From positions 3,296,001 through 3,360,000 of the forward strand of contig NZ_CP127294.1 of assembly GCF_030285625.1 (NCBI RefSeq): a stretch of DNA of 64,000 bases, written 5' to 3'. The notes below the pieces were generated by a model. It saw only the letters and a program-made list of their open reading frames with translations. It made no database searches and was not told the DNA's origin. This document shows, in pieces, positions 60,880-64,000 of this stretch (its first letter is position 1; each line of letters starts with the position of its first letter). The stretch is from Amycolatopsis sp. 2-15 (lineage in GTDB: Bacteria; Actinomycetota; Actinomycetes; Mycobacteriales; Pseudonocardiaceae). A program made the translations under genes and the position numbers.

Positions 60880-62352
60880 ATGGTGGGAACACGGGCCACT
60901 TCACCCGAGGGCAGGCGCTCCACCGAGGGCCTCGGCGCCGACCTGCACCTCGACCACCTGGACCTTCGCGGCCGCCACGGCCTGCGGACGTCGCTGATGG
61001 ACGCGTTGCGCGAAGCCGTGCGCACGGGCCGGTTGCTGCCCGGCGCGCAGCTGCCTTCGTCACGCACGCTCGCCGCCGACCTGTCGATCGCGCGCAACAC
61101 CGTGGCCGACGCCTACGCCGAGCTCGTGGCCGAAGGCTGGCTCACCGCCCGGCAGGGTTCGGGTACGCGCGTCGCTCGTCGGGCGGAGCCCCGCCGCGCG
61201 CCGACGCCCGGCTCCGACCGCGTCGCGCTGCGCCGTCCGACGCCGATCCGCACGTCGGACACGCGGTTCAGCCTGCTGCCCGGCAACCCGGATCTGGCGA
61301 GTTTCCCGCGCGCGCAGTGGCTCGCGGCGTCCCGGCGCGCGATCATGGCCGCGCCCCACGAAGCCCTGGGCTACGGCGACCCGCGTGGCCGAGTCGAACT
61401 CCGCACGGCGCTCGCCGACTACCTCGCACGCGCCCGCGGTGTTTACGCCTCGCCCGAGCGGATCGTGATCTGCGCGGGGTTCGTGCACGGGCTGAGGTTG
61501 ATCGGCCGCGTGCTGCGGGCGCGTGGGGTCAGCACGGTCGCCGTCGAGACCTACGGCGTGCCGCAGTACAACGACCTGCTCACCGAAACCGGCCTGGAGA
61601 CCCCGGCGTTGCCGCTCGACGAGGGCGGCACGTGCACCGAAGGGCTGCGTTCCCTCGACACGGGCGCGGTTCTGCTCACGCCCGCGCACCAGTACCCGAC
61701 CGGGGGCGCTCTGCGTCCGGACCGCCGCGCGGCCGTGGTCGACTGGGCCCGGTCGACGGGTGGGCTGGTGCTCGAAGACGACTACGACGGGGAGTTCCGG
61801 TACGACCGCCAGCCCGTGGGTGCGTTGCAGGGCCTCGATCCCGAGCGCGTCTGCTACTTCGGCACGGCGAGCAAGTCGCTGGCGCCGGGGCTGCGGCTCG
61901 GCTGGCTGGTGCTGCCGCGTTCGGTGACGCCCGAGGTGATCGCCGCGAAGGGCCACGTCGACTGGGCGCCGGGTTCGTTCGACCAGCTGGCGCTCGCCGA
62001 GTTCCTCACCTCCGGCGACTACGACCGCCACGTCCGCGCGATGCGGCTGCGCTACCGGCGCCGGCGCGACCAGCTGGTGGCGGCCGTCGCGGAGCACGCG
62101 CCGGGAATCCGCGTCTCCGGGATCGCGGCGGGGCTGCACGCGGTGCTCGACCTCCCGCCGGGCACCGAGCGTTCGGTGATCGCCGCGGGTGCGCGGGTGG
62201 GCCTGGCGCTCGACGGACTGGGCGACTTCGCGCATCCGTCGGCGCGGCCGGACAGCGGACGCGACGGGCTGGTCGTCGGGTACGCGACTCCGTCGGACAG
62301 CGCGTGGTCGGGGGCGTTGGCGGCGTTGTGCTCGGTGCTGCCGCGCTCATAG
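60880..62352 (+). CDS. MocR/PdxR-type regulator (GntR helix-turn-helix fused to aminotransferase domain)
   Basis: The 490-residue protein has an N-terminal GntR winged helix (SLMDALREAVRTGRLLPGAQLPSSRTLAADLSIARNTVADAYAELVAEGWLTARQGSGT) joined by a linker to a class I aminotransferase-like domain with YGDPRGRVELR, LEDDYDGEFRYD and the PLP lysine in FGTASKSLAPGLRLG. MocR regulators sense PLP or amino compounds. TATGGT lies 8 nt before ATG 60880. It is divergent from the MFS gene. Confidence 0.88.
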   Translation: MVGTRATSPEGRRSTEGLGADLHLDHLDLRGRHGLRTSLMDALREAVRTGRLLPGAQLPSSRTLAADLSIARNTVADAYAELVAEGWLTARQGSGTRVARRAEPRRAPTPGSDRVALRRPTPIRTSDTRFSLLPGNPDLASFPRAQWLAASRRAIMAAPHEALGYGDPRGRVELRTALADYLARARGVYASPERIVICAGFVHGLRLIGRVLRARGVSTVAVETYGVPQYNDLLTETGLETPALPLDEGGTCTEGLRSLDTGAVLLTPAHQYPTGGALRPDRRAAVVDWARSTGGLVLEDDYDGEFRYDRQPVGALQGLDPERVCYFGTASKSLAPGLRLGWLVLPRSVTPEVIAAKGHVDWAPGSFDQLALAEFLTSGDYDRHVRAMRLRYRRRRDQLVAAVAEHAPGIRVSGIAAGLHAVLDLPPGTERSVIAAGARVGLALDGLGDFAHPSARPDSGRDGLVVGYATPSDSAWSGALAALCSVLPRS

Positions 62353-63165
62353 TGTCGCGAGCACCTGCGCGAGGCCGTCTTCGAGCACGGTGCCGGTGAG
62401 CTCGCCCGCGGCGGCGATCAGCTCGGCGGGGGACTGTCCCATCGCGACACCGCGCCCGCGTTCGGCGGCCCAGGTGAGGAGCTCTATGTCGTTGTGGCCG
62501 TCGCCGACGGCGAGCACGCGGTGGCGGGGGACCGCCAGCTCGGCGCGGACGCGTTCGGCCGCCGCGGCCTTGTTCACGCCCTCGGCGGCGAGGTCGAGCC
62601 ACGGGGTGCAGGCGAGGGCGAAGCTCACCTCGCGCAGGTTCATTTTCGGTACCAGAGCGAGGAAATCGGCCATGTCGTGGCCTGGCGCGAACGCGACGAC
62701 GCGTGTGGCCTTCGTGGTCAGCAGGGCTTCGAACGGTACCGCGGCCTGCGCGTCGTCGAGGCCGGTCGTGCCGTCGGGGAACGGTTCGGTGCAGCGGTAG
62801 CGGCCCAGCTCGTCCTCGACGGCGAAGCGGGCGTTCGGCAGGTGCGTGCGGATGGCGCACAGGGACTCGGCCGGGTCGAACGACTCCACGTAGTGGCGCC
62901 GGAAGCCGGATCCGGACTCGCGCAGGGTGACGGCGCCGTTGGAACAGACCAGGAACCGCGGTGTGATGCCCAGTCGGTCGAGCACGGGGACGGTGCTCAC
63001 GGCGGAGCGGCCGGTGGTGAGCACGACGTGGTGCCCGGCCGCGTCGAGCCGGCGGACCTCGGTGACCACGGCTTCGCTCAGCGAGCCGTCCTCGCGGATC
63101 AGAGTGCCGTCGATGTCCAGCGCGACGAGCCACGGTCCGGTGTCCTTCCAGGACGGTGCGGTCAT
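62347..63165 (-). CDS. HAD-superfamily (Cof-type) phosphatase
   Basis: The 272-residue protein has HAD motif I (VALDIDGTLI), motif II (VVLTTGRS), the lysine region (EGVNKAAAAERV) and motif IV (VLAVGDGHNDIELL), with a C2-type cap (about 85-190). It dephosphorylates sugar phosphates or related metabolites; the substrate is unknown. It overlaps the MocR gene tail to tail by 6 nt. Confidence 0.88.
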   Translation of the reverse strand: MTAPSWKDTGPWLVALDIDGTLIREDGSLSEAVVTEVRRLDAAGHHVVLTTGRSAVSTVPVLDRLGITPRFLVCSNGAVTLRESGSGFRRHYVESFDPAESLCAIRTHLPNARFAVEDELGRYRCTEPFPDGTTGLDDAQAAVPFEALLTTKATRVVAFAPGHDMADFLALVPKMNLREVSFALACTPWLDLAAEGVNKAAAAERVRAELAVPRHRVLAVGDGHNDIELLTWAAERGRGVAMGQSPAELIAAAGELTGTVLEDGLAQVLATL

Positions 63166-63246
63166 GACGGGATCCTCCAGGGGAGTCGGTTCTTCCCACT
63201 GTAGGGACGATTCCGGGCCCGTCCACTGTGCACCGCGCCACCCGTG

Positions 63247-63281
63247 ATTGGCCCACGATGCGCAGCCGGAATTGGACCACG
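63247..63281 (+). promoter_or_regulatory. Direct repeats ATTGGNCCACG before the AhpD-like gene
   Basis: ATTGGCCCACG (63247-63257) and ATTGGACCACG (63271-63281) are direct repeats 24 nt apart, just upstream of the AhpD-like start at 63314. Such spaced direct repeats are bound by MocR and other regulators; which one acts here is unknown. Confidence 0.4.
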
Positions 63282-63313
63282 TCCGCGCGGGCGACGGTGC
63301 CTAGCGTGGTCTC

Positions 63314-63796
63314 ATGACGACTGAACGCCTGCCCGAGCACACCCCGCGCCTGGATTGGATGAAGCTCGCCCCCGACGTGTTCAAGGCGATGCTGCGCCTG
63401 GACACCGCGGCGAAGAAGCACCTCGACGAGGGCTTGGTGAACCTGGTCAAGATCCGCGCGTCGCAGCTGAACCACTGCGCGTTCTGCCTCGACATGCACA
63501 GCAAGGACGCCCTGGCCGCCGGCGAGTCGGCCGAACGCATCCTGCAGCTGGACGCGTGGGCCGAGTCGAAGCACTTCTACACCGCGCGCGAGATCGCGGC
63601 GATCGAGCTGACCGAGACCGTCACCGTGCTCACCGACGGCTTCGTGCCCGACGAGGTCTACGCGAAGGCGGCGCAGCAGTTCGACGAGACCGAGCTCGCC
63701 CACCTCATCGCGGCGATCACGACGATCAACGCGTTCAACCGCTTCGGTGTGTCGACCCGCATGGTGCCGGGTCACTACACGCCCACCGCGTCCTGA
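63314..63796 (+). CDS. Carboxymuconolactone decarboxylase/AhpD-like protein
   Basis: The 160-residue helical protein has the AhpD-type redox motif CAFCLDMH (CxxC followed by histidine) within LVKIRASQLNHCAFCLDMHSKDALAAGE. AhpD-like members pass electrons to alkyl hydroperoxide reductase, and others are lactone decarboxylases; the CxxC favours peroxide or thiol chemistry. It starts at ATG 63314. Confidence 0.87.
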   Translation: MTTERLPEHTPRLDWMKLAPDVFKAMLRLDTAAKKHLDEGLVNLVKIRASQLNHCAFCLDMHSKDALAAGESAERILQLDAWAESKHFYTAREIAAIELTETVTVLTDGFVPDEVYAKAAQQFDETELAHLIAAITTINAFNRFGVSTRMVPGHYTPTAS

Positions 63797-63873
63797 CGCC
63801 GGCTCGCTGCCGCCTTCCCCCGCGCAGGCGTGCCTCTCACCGTCCATACCGGACTCTTCCCGCGAAGGACTCC

Positions 63874-64000
63874 ATGACCACCATCACCACCCCGTTCGGC
63901 GCGCGAGCCACGGCCGCCGAGGTCCTCGCCGGAGTGGACCTGACTGGCCGCCGCGTGATCGTCACCGGCGGTGCCTCAGGCCTCGGCGCCGAGACGGTCC
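63874..64000 (+). CDS. Short-chain dehydrogenase, 3' truncated by the window
   Basis: ATG 63874 follows GAAGGA. The first 42 residues end in GRRVIVTGGASGLGAETV, the NAD(P)-binding TGxxxGxG motif of an SDR, with an N-terminal TPFGARATAAEVLAGVDLTG typical of the oxidoreductase/retinol dehydrogenase-like group. The rest lies outside the window. Confidence 0.8.
   Translation, partial: MTTITTPFGARATAAEVLAGVDLTGRRVIVTGGASGLGAETV

Overview
The window is about 64 kb of very GC-rich DNA with dense genes on both strands, frequent 4-nt ATGA/GTGA overlaps, GTG starts, many TetR/MarR/IclR/GntR/HxlR regulators, an ECF sigma factor with a zinc anti-sigma factor, and an Mce-type protein. This fits an actinomycete of the Pseudonocardiales, probably Amycolatopsis-like. 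That assignment is inferred from style and content, not from a marker gene.

Layout. 1-8 kb: end of a CaiB-type CoA-transferase gene, a class III aminotransferase, a DUF2891 protein, a VOC protein, a GNAT, an IclR regulator and two PH-domain membrane proteins. A 20-bp-period tandem array (about 3323-3667) lies between the DUF2891 and VOC genes. 8-15.5 kb: PAC2 protein, SAM methyltransferase, orphan Mce protein, CorA transporter, small proteins and a YtcJ-type amidohydrolase. 15.5-18.5 kb: a retron-like reverse transcriptase coupled to a cupin gene and preceded by a leader ORF and a G-rich tract, then GNAT and MarR genes. 18.6-24.3 kb: ClC channel, DUF1996 protein, and a SigL-like sigma/anti-sigma/lipoprotein module with two matching promoters. 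24.3-37.4 kb: AMP-dependent ligase, DinB-like protein, GH3 enzyme, MarR-MFS pair, lipoproteins, a 120-168-nt tandem repeat region, an exported S33 hydrolase, an isochorismatase-like protein, an MFS-TetR pair and a DUF4232 lipoprotein.

37.4-64 kb is a catabolic region. It holds a hydroquinone-type ring-cleavage set (PcpA/MhqO-like dioxygenase, MhqD-like esterase, maleylacetate reductase remnant, hydroxylase remnant, AraC regulator), two tRNA-Val genes, a redox/regulator block, and a p-methoxybenzoate/4-hydroxybenzoate route. The last contains a CYP199-like P450 remnant with its reductase, PobA, protocatechuate 4,5-dioxygenase LigAB and LigC. A second extradiol dioxygenase with a FAH-family hydrolase and GntR regulator follows, then a MocR regulator, MFS, HAD and AhpD-like genes.

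The most unusual features are the reverse transcriptase-cupin operon, two families of non-coding tandem repeats, an 86-bp duplication that made a micro-ORF in front of a tetR gene, and a cluster of broken genes between 37 and 55 kb (MarR, enolase-superfamily enzyme, maleylacetate reductase, esterase, hydroxylase, histidine kinase, IclR, P450). Several of these have intact operators beside them. They are either real decay by deletion or errors in the assembly; the sequence alone cannot decide.
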